The position numbers and the translations under genes were made by a program. Below are positions 16,596-25,501 of a stretch of 64,000 nt of DNA, piece after piece. Below the pieces are notes generated by a model. It was not told the DNA's origin and ran no database searches. It saw only the letters and a list, made by a program, of their open reading frames with translations. This DNA is from CALNYZ01 sp942490945 (lineage in GTDB: Bacteria > Pseudomonadota > Gammaproteobacteria > UBA6429 > Thiohalophilaceae): positions 1,612,001-1,676,000 of the forward strand of contig CALNYZ010000018.1 in the NCBI GenBank assembly GCA_942490945.1, read 5' to 3'. How positions within the stretch are numbered: position 1 is the first letter of the stretch; each line of letters begins with the position of its first letter.

Positions 16596-18626
16596 ATGAG
16601 CGAGTATAAAAACTGGAAAGTAGAAACAGATTCGGATGGTATTTGCTGGCTGCATATCGATAAAGCCAATAGCTCGACAAATGTTTTGTCTGCCGATCTG
16701 CTGGAAGAGCTTGAAACAGAACTGGTAAATTTACAAAAAACACCACCACGTGGCGTGGTTTTTATTTCCGACAAGTCGAATGGCTTTATTGCTGGTGCTG
16801 ATGTAAAGGAATTCAGTGAATTCACGAGCGAGCATGTTGCCCTGCTGGCAATACAACGTGGCCATCGCATTATGAACGCAATTGAATCACTTCCCTGTCC
16901 AACTGTTGCGTTGATTAAAGGCTTTTGTCTTGGTGGCGGACTGGAACTGGCGCTGGCTTGTCGATATCGTGTTGCAGAGGATGGCGCAAAAACCAAGTTG
17001 GGCTTGCCTGAAGTAAAACTGGGCATTCACCCGGGATTTGGTGGAACTGCACGGGCTATTGCATGTATGGGGCCTGTCGCGGCGCTGGACATCATGTTGA
17101 GTGGCAGAAACCTTTCAGCAAAAGCGGCAAAGCATATGGGGCTTGTGCATTATGCAGTCCCGGAAAGACATTTTTTAAATGCAGCCAGAAGCATTATTGC
17201 CAAACCCCCTGCCCCGCAAAAACTTGCATGGTGGAAAAGATTGCTCAATCACAAATTTGCCAGACCATTGTTAGCCAAATATCTGGCAAAAAAAGTCAGC
17301 GGAAAGGCAAATCGCGCGCACTATCCTGCGCCGTATGCCTTGATTGAACTTTGGGAACGTTATGGTGATAACAAAACGCTGATGCTCGAAGAAGAAGCCA
17401 AATCAGTATCACGATTAATGTTATCCAAAACAGCACAACATTTGGTGCGCGTGTTTAACTTGCAAGAGCAAATGAAAAGTTATGGCAAGCTGGATGGTTA
17501 TCAACCCATGCGCATCCATGTTATTGGTGGCGGCGTTATGGGTGGTGATATTGCCACATGGTGTGCCTTGCAAGGGTTCAAGGTAACGATTCAGGATCGA
17601 CAGCATGATACGCTTGCGCGCGTAATGAATCGCGCGTACAAGTTATATAAACAGCGACTCAAAAATAAACTGCTAATCACCGCGACTATGGACAGACTCA
17701 TACCAGATATAAATGGCAATGGCCTGGCGCATGCCGACGTGATCATTGAGGCGATATTTGAAGACGCCGAAGTAAAGCGATCTTTATTTAAAGAGATAGA
17801 GCCGAAAATGAAAGCGGACGCCATCCTGGCGACGAATACTTCCAGTATTCCGCTTGAAGAATTAACTCCAGCATTAAAAAATCCGCAACGGCTGGTCGGG
17901 TTACATTTTTTTAATCCTGTCGCCAAAATGCCGTTGGTGGAAATTGTGCGTGGGAAACAAACCAGTGATGACACATTACAAAAAGCGGCAGTCATCACAA
18001 AAAAAATCAACCGGTTGCCATTACTGGTTAGTAGTAGTCCAGGGTTTCTGGTTAATCGCATCCTGATGCCCTATTTAATGGAAGCTGTTGTGTTGGCAGA
18101 TGAAGGTGTGCCGCTAAAGGTTATTGACAAAGCGGCAACAGATTTTGGTATGCCAATGGGGCCGATCGAACTTGCTGATACTGTCGGGCTGGATATTTGT
18201 ATGAAAGTCGCAGAAAACCTTTCACAAAACATGGAGATCGCCGTACCGGAAACATTGCGTACCATGGTTGCACAAAAAAATCTCGGGCGCAAAACAGGGA
18301 AAGGATTTTATACTTTCAAATCCGGTAAATTGGTCGTGCCAAAAATAAACAAGGACTATACGCCGCCGACTGATTTGACAGACAGATTAATGCTACGTTT
18401 ATTAAATGAGGCAGTTGCATGTTTACGTGATGGAGTAGTTGATTCGCGTGATATGGTGGATGCTGGCGTAATATTTGGAACGGGGTTTGCACCTTTTCGC
18501 GGCGGGCCAATGTGTTATAGTGAAGAACGCGGCATAGAACAGTTACAAAAATTACTAGAAAACCTCACCAGTATTTATGGTTCACGTTTCGCACCGGATG
18601 CGGGATGGAAGTCACTAAAACAATGA
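16596..18626 (+). CDS. fadJ: Multifunctional enoyl-CoA hydratase / 3-hydroxyacyl-CoA dehydrogenase (FadJ type)
   Basis: A 676-residue fusion enzyme. The N-terminal crotonase module (about 1-290) has IAGADVKEF (oxyanion hole), GGGLELALACRYR and GLPEVKLGIHPG, with the catalytic glutamates in place. The second module begins with the Rossmann motif IGGGVMGGDIATW (about 308-320) and contains LHFFNPVAKMPLVE, which bears the catalytic histidine, then NRILMPYLMEA of the C-terminal domain. It converts enoyl-CoA through 3-hydroxyacyl-CoA to 3-ketoacyl-CoA for the thiolase encoded upstream. It is slightly shorter than E. coli FadJ (714). An AGGAAG ribosome site precedes the ATG. The ligase gene follows after nine bases. 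Confidence 0.92.
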   Translation: MSEYKNWKVETDSDGICWLHIDKANSSTNVLSADLLEELETELVNLQKTPPRGVVFISDKSNGFIAGADVKEFSEFTSEHVALLAIQRGHRIMNAIESLPCPTVALIKGFCLGGGLELALACRYRVAEDGAKTKLGLPEVKLGIHPGFGGTARAIACMGPVAALDIMLSGRNLSAKAAKHMGLVHYAVPERHFLNAARSIIAKPPAPQKLAWWKRLLNHKFARPLLAKYLAKKVSGKANRAHYPAPYALIELWERYGDNKTLMLEEEAKSVSRLMLSKTAQHLVRVFNLQEQMKSYGKLDGYQPMRIHVIGGGVMGGDIATWCALQGFKVTIQDRQHDTLARVMNRAYKLYKQRLKNKLLITATMDRLIPDINGNGLAHADVIIEAIFEDAEVKRSLFKEIEPKMKADAILATNTSSIPLEELTPALKNPQRLVGLHFFNPVAKMPLVEIVRGKQTSDDTLQKAAVITKKINRLPLLVSSSPGFLVNRILMPYLMEAVVLADEGVPLKVIDKAATDFGMPMGPIELADTVGLDICMKVAENLSQNMEIAVPETLRTMVAQKNLGRKTGKGFYTFKSGKLVVPKINKDYTPPTDLTDRLMLRLLNEAVACLRDGVVDSRDMVDAGVIFGTGFAPFRGGPMCYSEERGIEQLQKLLENLTSIYGSRFAPDAGWKSLKQ

Positions 18627-18635
18627 TAAATATGA

Positions 18636-20420
18636 ATGACTACCAAGACTGATGTTATAACGCCGGATATTGCAAAAACATTACCCGGTCTCTTTGCCGA
18701 ACGTGTAAAACGTTCACCCAATGCAATTGCATATCGCGCATTTTCTGCAGCAAACAATAATTGGTATGACCTTACCTGGCAAGAAATTACACTACGTATC
18801 GAACGTACGCGGCATGCCCTGCTTAAAGAAGGATTAAAAGCCGGAGACAGCATTGCATTATTAATGTGTAACCGTCCAGAATGGGTTATTTTTGAGCAGG
18901 CAGCACTCGGCGCGGGTCTTGTTGTTATTCCACTATATTCAAACGATCGAGCAGAAAACATCAGTTTTATTCTGGATGATGCAAATGTCAAATTGCTGGT
19001 TATTGAAAATGATACGCATGCTGCCATGCTGGCTGACATTGCTTCGCAACTTGAAAAATTACAACGCATCATTCTGATTGACAATGGCGATATTACATTT
19101 AATAACCTCGTTTGCTTTAGTGACTGGTGTGATTCCAGCTCTACGCAAACTGCTTTATCAGAACTGGACCCCGATGCAGTAGCAACCATTGTCTATACCT
19201 CCGGTACGACCGGTCGACCAAAAGGCGTGATGTTAACTCATAACAATATTCTCAATAATGCCTACGGTTGTTGCCGGTGTGAGGAATTCTATCCAGATGA
19301 CAGATTTTTGTCCTTTTTGCCGCTCTCCCATATGTTTGAACGCACTGTCGGCTATTATTTGCCGGTCATGTCTGGCGCGATGGTCTGTTATGCGCGTTCA
19401 ATAGATACGCTGGCAGAAGATTTGATTTCCATACAGCCTACTATTCTGGTTACAGTGCCACGTATATTTGAACGAGTTTATAATAAAGTCCATGCGCAAT
19501 TAAAAGCAAAGCCTGCGATTAGTCAGTATTTATTTAAGATGTGTGTCGATATTGGCTGGAAATATTTTCGTTATCATCAAGGCAAGGCTGGATGGAGGCC
19601 CGGGTTGTTATTGCAACCAGTCTTACAGCATCTTGTTGCCAGCAAGATTACCAGCAAACTGGGTGGTAAGTTACGTATTGCAATAAGCGGTGGTGCGCCC
19701 TTGTCATTCGCTGTGGGAAAAACATTCATTGCACTTGGCGTCACCATTTCTCAGGGCTATGGTATGACAGAGTTGAGTCCGGTGGTTTGTACCAATCGAC
19801 TGCTAGACAATGAACCAGACAGTGTAGGTCAGCGATTATTTAACGTTGAAGTCAAGCTTGGTGAGCACGATGAGCTGTTGGTGAAAGGTCCGTGCGTAAT
19901 GAAAGGTTATCTTAATAATGAAGAGGCAACTCGGGATACGATTGATAGTGATGGCTGGCTACACACCGGGGACAAAGCAAAAATAATTAATGAGCATATC
20001 TATATTACCGGCCGCATAAAAGAAATACTGGTACTGTCAAATGGCGAAAAAGTACCGCCTGCGGATATTGAGATCGCAATAAACAATAATCCATTATTTG
20101 ATCAGGTAATGATCGTAGGTGAAGGAAAGCCCTATCTTGCCGCAATATGTGTGTTAAATGCTGACGAATGGGAAAAATCTGCAGCACGCCATCATTTGGA
20201 TAAAGATGCCAATTCAGACGAGGCACGTTCGTATTTGCAATCAATTATCAAGCAAAGTTTAATTCATTTCCCGGGTTATGCAAATGTGTATGGCGTCCAT
20301 GCGACATTCGAACCCTGGACTGTTGAGAATGGTTTAATCACACCTACGCTCAAGCTGAAGCGTAAATATATAGCCGAAAAATACGCTCAACAAATTGATG
20401 CATTATATGAAGGTCATTAA
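18636..20420 (+). CDS. Long-chain acyl-CoA synthetase (AMP-forming)
   Basis: A 594-residue ATP-dependent ligase that activates fatty acids to acyl-CoA, feeding the oxidation enzymes encoded just upstream. It carries the adenylate-forming motifs YTSGTTGRPKGVMLTHNN (about 187-204), SQGYGMTELSP (about 370) and GWLHTGD (about 440) followed by the GRIKEILVLSNGEKV hinge. The pattern resembles the FAA1/long-chain group with a split middle region rather than the classic E. coli FadD. It starts nine bases after the fadJ stop and is followed by the thioesterase gene two bases after its own stop, so it is inside the operon. Chain-length preference is not readable. Confidence 0.9.
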   Translation: MTTKTDVITPDIAKTLPGLFAERVKRSPNAIAYRAFSAANNNWYDLTWQEITLRIERTRHALLKEGLKAGDSIALLMCNRPEWVIFEQAALGAGLVVIPLYSNDRAENISFILDDANVKLLVIENDTHAAMLADIASQLEKLQRIILIDNGDITFNNLVCFSDWCDSSSTQTALSELDPDAVATIVYTSGTTGRPKGVMLTHNNILNNAYGCCRCEEFYPDDRFLSFLPLSHMFERTVGYYLPVMSGAMVCYARSIDTLAEDLISIQPTILVTVPRIFERVYNKVHAQLKAKPAISQYLFKMCVDIGWKYFRYHQGKAGWRPGLLLQPVLQHLVASKITSKLGGKLRIAISGGAPLSFAVGKTFIALGVTISQGYGMTELSPVVCTNRLLDNEPDSVGQRLFNVEVKLGEHDELLVKGPCVMKGYLNNEEATRDTIDSDGWLHTGDKAKIINEHIYITGRIKEILVLSNGEKVPPADIEIAINNNPLFDQVMIVGEGKPYLAAICVLNADEWEKSAARHHLDKDANSDEARSYLQSIIKQSLIHFPGYANVYGVHATFEPWTVENGLITPTLKLKRKYIAEKYAQQIDALYEGH

Positions 20421-20422
20421 CT

Positions 20423-20842
20423 GTGGAACCATGTGATATTCTGCCGAAAGACATGCAGCCGCAAATAAGAGTATTGGCCATGCCTGCTGATACAAATTCT
20501 GCAGGTGATATTTTTGGTGGCTGGTTGATGTCGCATGTTGACATTGCCGGTAGTACTCTGGCACACCGTATTGCAGATGGCAGAACAGTGACAGTTGCGG
20601 TAAATAATTTTTTGTTTTTAAAGCCGGTATATGTCGGTGATCTTGTGAGTTTTTATGCGTCAATCGATAAAATTGGCAACACTTCAATAACGATTAATGT
20701 TAATGGCTATGCAGAGAGAAAACGTGGTGTTGATGAGTGCCAGAAAGTAGTTACTGCAAAGTTAACCTATGTGGCTATTGACCATTATCGCAAACCAAGA
20801 CCCGTTATTCAGGATAAAAATGCTGATAAAAATAAAACCTGA
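20423..20842 (+). CDS. Acyl-CoA thioesterase, hotdog fold (YciA-like)
   Basis: A 139-residue single hotdog-domain thioesterase. NSAGDIFGGWLMSHVDIAG near residue 26 is the hallmark of the YciA/BACH group, in which the aspartate in GDIFGG acts in catalysis. The protein would release free acid and CoA from acyl-CoA in the cytoplasm. The start codon is GTG at 20423, two bases after the ligase stop, so it is the last gene of the fatty-acid operon and probably relieves CoA trapping. The C-terminus is charged and Asp/Lys rich. YciA proteins are normally broad in substrate range. Confidence 0.87.
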   Translation: MEPCDILPKDMQPQIRVLAMPADTNSAGDIFGGWLMSHVDIAGSTLAHRIADGRTVTVAVNNFLFLKPVYVGDLVSFYASIDKIGNTSITINVNGYAERKRGVDECQKVVTAKLTYVAIDHYRKPRPVIQDKNADKNKT

Positions 20843-20872
20843 AGTATTGCTGTCGTGTACGTAATTTAATAA

Positions 20873-21655
20873 TTAATGCGGTAAATCAAATAACTCAAAA
20901 AAGTTATTTGTCGTTTGTTCGGCAATGTATTCGTATTTTTCATTGCGTAGTTGCGCAACAAATTCAGCGACATATTTAACATAGGCAGGTTCGTTACTTT
21001 TGCCGCGAAAAGGTACCGGCGCCAGATATGGTGAGTCAGTTTCAACGAGCATTTTTTCAATCGGCATTTTTTTTGCGACTTCCTGTAACTGCCGGGCATT
21101 TTTAAAGGTAACAATCCCTGAGAAAGATATATAAAAGCCGAGGTCCATCGCTTTTTTTGCGGCTGTCCAGTCCTCGACAAAACAATGCATAATTCCACCC
21201 GCCTCTTCCGCATTATTTTCCTTTAACATACGTAAGGTATCGTCTGTTGCATCGCGCATGTGAATAATTAACGGTTTGTTAGTCTGCTTCGCTGCTTCAA
21301 TGTGCGTGACAAACCGTTCATGTTGCCAGTTCAAATCGCCTTCAGAACGAAAATAATCCAGACCAGTTTCACCAATTGCAATAACTTTGTCGTTTTTTGA
21401 AAGCTGAACCAGTTCGTCAACAGTAGGGGCATGATCGGTTTCTTCGTTCGGATGGACGCCGACCGACGCATAAATATTCGCATTATTCTGCGCAATGGCA
21501 TGGACAGCATCGAAGTTATCCAGATCGATGCACACATTCAACATAAATTCGACGTCATTATGCCGGGCAGCAGTGAGTGCGGATACCAGGTTATTATCAT
21601 GTTTTACCAGATCAAGCCGATCCAGATGACAGTGTGAGTCAACTAAAGTAGTCAT
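20873..21655 (-). CDS. ycfH: TatD family metal-dependent hydrolase (YcfH-like)
   Basis: A 260-residue TIM-barrel metalloenzyme of the TatD family. Metal ligands are visible in order: DSHCHLD at the N-terminus, GETGLDYF near 91-98, HMRDA near 130, HCFVEDW near 155 and ETDSPYLAPVP near 205. Family members act as 3'-5' DNases or deoxyribonucleases; YcfH itself has no settled role. It is the last gene of the minus-strand block that starts at yceD and follows pilZ by 33 bases, the order seen around holB in gammaproteobacteria. The neighbouring fatty-acid operon converges on it with 30 bases between them and no obvious terminator. Confidence 0.9.
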   Translation of the reverse strand: MTTLVDSHCHLDRLDLVKHDNNLVSALTAARHNDVEFMLNVCIDLDNFDAVHAIAQNNANIYASVGVHPNEETDHAPTVDELVQLSKNDKVIAIGETGLDYFRSEGDLNWQHERFVTHIEAAKQTNKPLIIHMRDATDDTLRMLKENNAEEAGGIMHCFVEDWTAAKKAMDLGFYISFSGIVTFKNARQLQEVAKKMPIEKMLVETDSPYLAPVPFRGKSNEPAYVKYVAEFVAQLRNEKYEYIAEQTTNNFFELFDLPH

Positions 21656-21688
21656 ATTTTTTATACTAATATAAAAGGAGGAAGAATG

Positions 21689-22045
21689 TTACATCGTGTG
21701 TGTTTGACGATCAGATTTTAATGCCCCTGCCAGGTAGGTTTCGATTTTGGTGCGTGCCCCACCGCCATCCTGGTCACTGAACTGGACACCGATACCTGCA
21801 GCGCGATTTCCCTGTGCACCTTTTGGTGTAACCCATATTATTTTGCCTGCGACCGGTATTTTTTCGGTTTCTTCCATCAGGGTCAATAACATGAAAACTT
21901 CATCACCCAGTTTATAGCCTTTGCTGGTTGGAATGAATAAACCACCATTTTTAACAAAGGGCATGTATGCCGCATACAAAGCTCCCTTATCCTTGATAGT
22001 CAGGGACAATATCCCCTGTCGTCCACCAGGTGCGCTAATAGCCAT
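21689..22045 (-). CDS. pilZ: PilZ domain protein, canonical type IV pilus type
   Basis: A 118-residue protein consisting of one PilZ domain. The c-di-GMP-binding signature RxxxR is absent at the N-terminus and the usual D/NxSxxG is degenerate (NGGLFIPT), as in the original PilZ of Pseudomonas (PA2960), which does not bind the nucleotide and works in pilus assembly through PilF/FimX. Its position between holB and a tatD-family gene is the same as in Pseudomonas, which supports orthology. The start overlaps holB by 11 bases. No pilus genes lie in the window, so the pilus role is an inference from family and synteny. Confidence 0.85.
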   Translation of the reverse strand: MAISAPGGRQGILSLTIKDKGALYAAYMPFVKNGGLFIPTSKGYKLGDEVFMLLTLMEETEKIPVAGKIIWVTPKGAQGNRAAGIGVQFSDQDGGGARTKIETYLAGALKSDRQTHTM

Positions 22046-23036
22046 TTACAGCCCTCTTCGATTCAATCATCTGCCAATCCAGCAATAGCGATTCAAGGAG
22101 CAATTGCTGGTTGACAGAGCGTGTACTCAAGCGTAATGCATTGATTATTTTATTATAATAATCATAAACTTGCGTAATTTCCAGTTTCTGCGCGATATTC
22201 TGCAAAGCGATAGTGTTTTCATCCGGGATTTGACCAGACACGGGTACAGCAAGCTTGATTTTAATTAAATCGGCCATCCAGCCATGTAACATAAGCAAAA
22301 TATGCGAAATTTCCTGTTTTTGCCATATGGCAGCGATTTTAACGGCTGATTCAGTACCATATGCTACGTCAATCCACTGTGTAAACCAGACTTGTGACAT
22401 TTCCGCCAGGTTGGCGTCGAGCAATTGACGGGCTAATTTCGGCTGACTACCTGCTATATGGACAAGCTGTAACTGGCCTTTTGTGGGATTATCCAGGCCA
22501 AGCCATTCGAGTGTTTGGCTGGCTGATGGTGAGTTGAGTTTGATGTGAACGCAGCGACTACGTATGGTCGCCAATAATAATCCGGGATTATGGGTGACGA
22601 CCAGTACGAAGGTATTTTGAGGCGGTTCTTCGAGAATCTTTAATAGCGAATTCATCGAGTGCTTATTCAATGTTTCCGCGGGATAAATAACAACCACCCG
22701 CTCTGCGCCCATGTGTCTTGTCAAACCAAGAAACTTCGGTAATAGTCGTGTTTGTTCAATTTTTATAACCCGACTGTCATCTTCCGGCACGAGTTCGAGA
22801 TAGTCCGGGTGGTTGTTCAGGTCATATAAATGACAGGCATCACATTTGTTGCAGGGTCGCGCGCCCACATCTGAATCATGACATAACAAGGCTTTTGCCA
22901 ATACATGTGCAAACTCGAGTTTACCTGTACCACTTAAGCCAGATAACAGTAAGGCATGAGAAAGTTTGCCTGCACTGTAGTGTTGTAACAGTTGTTTTAA
23001 TTGCGGTAGATGCCAGTTGAATACGTGATCAGACAT
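22035..23036 (-). CDS. holB: DNA polymerase III subunit delta' (HolB)
   Basis: A 333-residue clamp-loader subunit that, with delta and tau/gamma, loads the sliding clamp. An AAA+ fold is visible, with a non-canonical P-loop (GLSGTGKLEF) consistent with the non-ATPase delta' role, a zinc module of four cysteines (C-x8-C-x2-C-x2-C, from about residue 52) and the SRC motif (IRSRC) near 170 that acts as arginine finger. The gene overlaps tmk by 8 bases and pilZ by 11, so the three are translationally linked. Length agrees with E. coli HolB (334). Confidence 0.93.
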   Translation of the reverse strand: MSDHVFNWHLPQLKQLLQHYSAGKLSHALLLSGLSGTGKLEFAHVLAKALLCHDSDVGARPCNKCDACHLYDLNNHPDYLELVPEDDSRVIKIEQTRLLPKFLGLTRHMGAERVVVIYPAETLNKHSMNSLLKILEEPPQNTFVLVVTHNPGLLLATIRSRCVHIKLNSPSASQTLEWLGLDNPTKGQLQLVHIAGSQPKLARQLLDANLAEMSQVWFTQWIDVAYGTESAVKIAAIWQKQEISHILLMLHGWMADLIKIKLAVPVSGQIPDENTIALQNIAQKLEITQVYDYYNKIINALRLSTRSVNQQLLLESLLLDWQMIESKRAVNGY

Positions 23037-23643
23037 ATTTGCTTAATGCCTTTGCTATGTCGTTTTGAACGTGATCAAGCGGCTGGTCAGTATTAATGAC
23101 AATAAAGCGTTCCGGTTCTGCTTTTGCTCGCGCCAAATAACAGTCCCGTACTTTTTCAAAAAATGTCACTTTTTCCTGTTCAAACCTGTCCGGGGTACTG
23201 CGGTTACTGGCACGTTGTAACCCGGTTTTTACATTAATGTCGAGCAGAAACGTAATGTCCGGTTTTAAGCCTGACTGCACCCATTGTTCCAGTATGGCGA
23301 TTTTATCCATGGGCAGACCACGACCGCCACCCTGGTAGGCGTATGTCGCATCGGTAAAGCGATCGCAAACTACCCATGTATTATTGGCAAGTGCCGGTTT
23401 TATTTTTTCATCAAGATGCTGTGCGCGTGCTGCGAACATGAGGAGTAATTCTGTATCGTTGGATATATTATTGTCAGGGTCAAGAAGCAGATTACGAATA
23501 TTTTCACCCAGGGCGGTTCCACCTGGTTCGCGAGTGGTTAGCACATTTTTTTTATTCTGTATGAGATAGTCGGCAATGAAATTAATGTTGCTGGTCTTGC
23601 CAACACCTTCTGTGCCTTCGATTGTGATGAATAATGCGGTCAT
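23029..23643 (-). CDS. tmk: Thymidylate kinase
   Basis: A 204-residue nucleotide kinase that phosphorylates dTMP to dTDP. The P-loop is GTEGVGKTS at residues 9-17, the DR(Y/F) motif appears as DRFTDATYAYQGGGRG near 93-108, and the lid region follows. It overlaps mltG by four bases at its start and holB by eight at its end, the same order as E. coli mltG-tmk-holB. The arrangement of lid and P-loop arginines was not examined closely enough to assign type I or II. Confidence 0.95.
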   Translation of the reverse strand: MTALFITIEGTEGVGKTSNINFIADYLIQNKKNVLTTREPGGTALGENIRNLLLDPDNNISNDTELLLMFAARAQHLDEKIKPALANNTWVVCDRFTDATYAYQGGGRGLPMDKIAILEQWVQSGLKPDITFLLDINVKTGLQRASNRSTPDRFEQEKVTFFEKVRDCYLARAKAEPERFIVINTDQPLDHVQNDIAKALSKYV

Positions 23644-24683
23644 TTGTTTTTAAACGATGAGAAATTCCGTTTCTTGCCTTTTAGTTGGTATTTAATAACA
23701 GCAGCATTATGCTCCTGCAGTGTGGAAGAGAAATAGTGGCTACCGTCGCCTTTGGCAACAAAGTATATATTTTCCGAATCATCCGGATGTAATGCTGCGT
23801 CAATCGCTTCCCTGGATGGCATGGCAATGGGGGTTGGCGGCAGTCCATATCGCGTATAGGTATTATACGGTGTATCGCGGGTAAGATCTTTTCTGCGTAT
23901 ATTGCCGTGGTAATTTATACCCATGCCGTAGATCACGGTGGGATCAGTTTGCAGGCGCATTTTTCTGTATAGCCGTCGACTAAATACGCCGGCAATCGCT
24001 TTACGCTCAGTGACGAGACCCGTTTCTTTTTCAACGATCGACGCTAATATTAATGCTTCATACGGCGATTTTACCGCAACGGGAAAGTCGCGTGATGCCC
24101 ATGCTTTGGCAAGATAATCCTGCATGGCGTTATAGGCGCGCTGTAATACATCGATATCACTCATGCCACGTACATATCGATATGTATCGGGTAAAAATCG
24201 ACCCTCCGGATGTTGATCGGGAAAACCAAGCTTTTGCATGATCTGTTGGTCAGTAGTTTTGCTGCTGATTCGTTTTGTTAGATGGGGTTGATTCGCAAGT
24301 TGATTGATCATTTGCTTGAATGTCCATCCTTCAATGATCGTAAAATTATAGTGTTTGACTTTTCCGGACAGGAAAACATCCATCATTTGTCGTTGCGTCA
24401 GTTCTGCTGTTAATTCATACTCGCCAACATGGATATCATTGGCATCCGCCGTAAGGTGTGCATACCACAGTAAATAGCGTGGATGTTTTACAATGCCAAG
24501 TTTTTGCAGATTTCGAACTACCCGTGTCAGATTATCACCGGGTTTTATTTCATAAAGCATTGAGTCTTTCTTTATTGGCAACGTTGTTGCCAGATATACA
24601 TCATATTGATACCACAATGCACCGATCCCGAACGAGAGACAGAGAATCAGCACGCTGACTATTTTATATATTAAATACTTCAT
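23640..24683 (-). CDS. mltG: Endolytic peptidoglycan transglycosylase MltG
   Basis: A 347-residue membrane-anchored lytic transglycosylase. An N-terminal hydrophobic anchor (about 6-25) is followed by a LysM-like segment and the YceG domain, with the catalytic glutamate in LASIVEKETG (about 220), then the conserved DPTVIYGM and YNTYTRYGLPPTPIAMPS motifs. The enzyme cleaves nascent glycan strands inside the chain and is thought to set strand length as a terminase of synthesis. The gene overlaps pabC and tmk by four bases each, as in E. coli. Confidence 0.95.
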   Translation of the reverse strand: MKYLIYKIVSVLILCLSFGIGALWYQYDVYLATTLPIKKDSMLYEIKPGDNLTRVVRNLQKLGIVKHPRYLLWYAHLTADANDIHVGEYELTAELTQRQMMDVFLSGKVKHYNFTIIEGWTFKQMINQLANQPHLTKRISSKTTDQQIMQKLGFPDQHPEGRFLPDTYRYVRGMSDIDVLQRAYNAMQDYLAKAWASRDFPVAVKSPYEALILASIVEKETGLVTERKAIAGVFSRRLYRKMRLQTDPTVIYGMGINYHGNIRRKDLTRDTPYNTYTRYGLPPTPIAMPSREAIDAALHPDDSENIYFVAKGDGSHYFSSTLQEHNAAVIKYQLKGKKRNFSSFKNK

Positions 24684-25501
24684 TCGTTGATCATTTCTTC
24701 ATATAAATAAGCCAGCATACGGGTCGTTTCACCTGATTGATAGATTATCTGCTCGATCTTGGCTACTGATCGTACTCCAATTATACTATTAGTAATAAAT
24801 ACTTCGTCACTTTGCAAGACTATTTCTCTGGTTAATTCGCACTCATTAATCTGGATGTGATTTTCTTCGGCGCAGCTAATAACCCAGTCGCGAATTATGC
24901 CCTTAATGCCGAAATTGTTAATCAAGGGGGTATAGATAATATTGTTAGTACAAAAGAAAATATTTGCACTTGAGCATTCAATAATATTCCCCTGTATATC
25001 GCTACAAATTATTTCATTATATTTGCTCTTACTTAGCTCGGCTCTGGCATTGATTTGTTCGAGGCGATTGAGGTGCTTAATACCACCAAATATCGAGGGT
25101 GCGAGAGGATACTGACTGAATGTTAAGCGGATATCGTTAGCGAATATTTTGCTGCTTTCACTTGGCGGGAAATAACGGACAATACATGTCGGGGAATGAT
25201 CCGGTGAATACTGATACCCTCTTCCATTGCCTTGCCCGCGAGTAACGATGATTTTAAGTACCCCATCCTGATTGTTTGCTATTACTTCTGCAATCTGGCC
25301 TGCCACGATTTCTTTTGCGGGACAATTTATTTGCATTACTTTTGCGCTACGCGATAAGCGTTGCCAGTGTGCATCAAATAAAACGGGTTTGTTATTCTTA
25401 ACTAATATTGTTTCGAAAAGTCCATCGCCGTAATTTAAGCCACGGTCATCAACAGACACGTAATCAGATTTCACACCATTAACGAGAGTTACCGGGTACA
25501 T
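24680..25501 (-). CDS. pabC: Aminodeoxychorismate lyase (PabC)
   Basis: A 273-residue PLP enzyme of fold type IV that releases pyruvate from 4-amino-4-deoxychorismate to give p-aminobenzoate for folate synthesis. The start region DRGLNYGDGLFETI is typical; the PLP lysine lies in GIKHLNRLEQ near 145, and the cofactor phosphate-binding region in IIECSSANIFF near 173. It begins one base into the pabB stop (TGATG) and overlaps mltG at its end. It is placed directly after the component I gene, so both halves of p-aminobenzoate synthesis except the glutaminase subunit are together. Confidence 0.92.
   Translation of the reverse strand: MYPVTLVNGVKSDYVSVDDRGLNYGDGLFETILVKNNKPVLFDAHWQRLSRSAKVMQINCPAKEIVAGQIAEVIANNQDGVLKIIVTRGQGNGRGYQYSPDHSPTCIVRYFPPSESSKIFANDIRLTFSQYPLAPSIFGGIKHLNRLEQINARAELSKSKYNEIICSDIQGNIIECSSANIFFCTNNIIYTPLINNFGIKGIIRDWVISCAEENHIQINECELTREIVLQSDEVFITNSIIGVRSVAKIEQIIYQSGETTRMLAYLYEEMINE

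Noticed and set aside
21673..21721. A strong AAAAGGAGG site followed by an ATG on the plus strand
   Set aside because: The frame stops after 11 codons and lies in the pilZ 3' end; it appears accidental.
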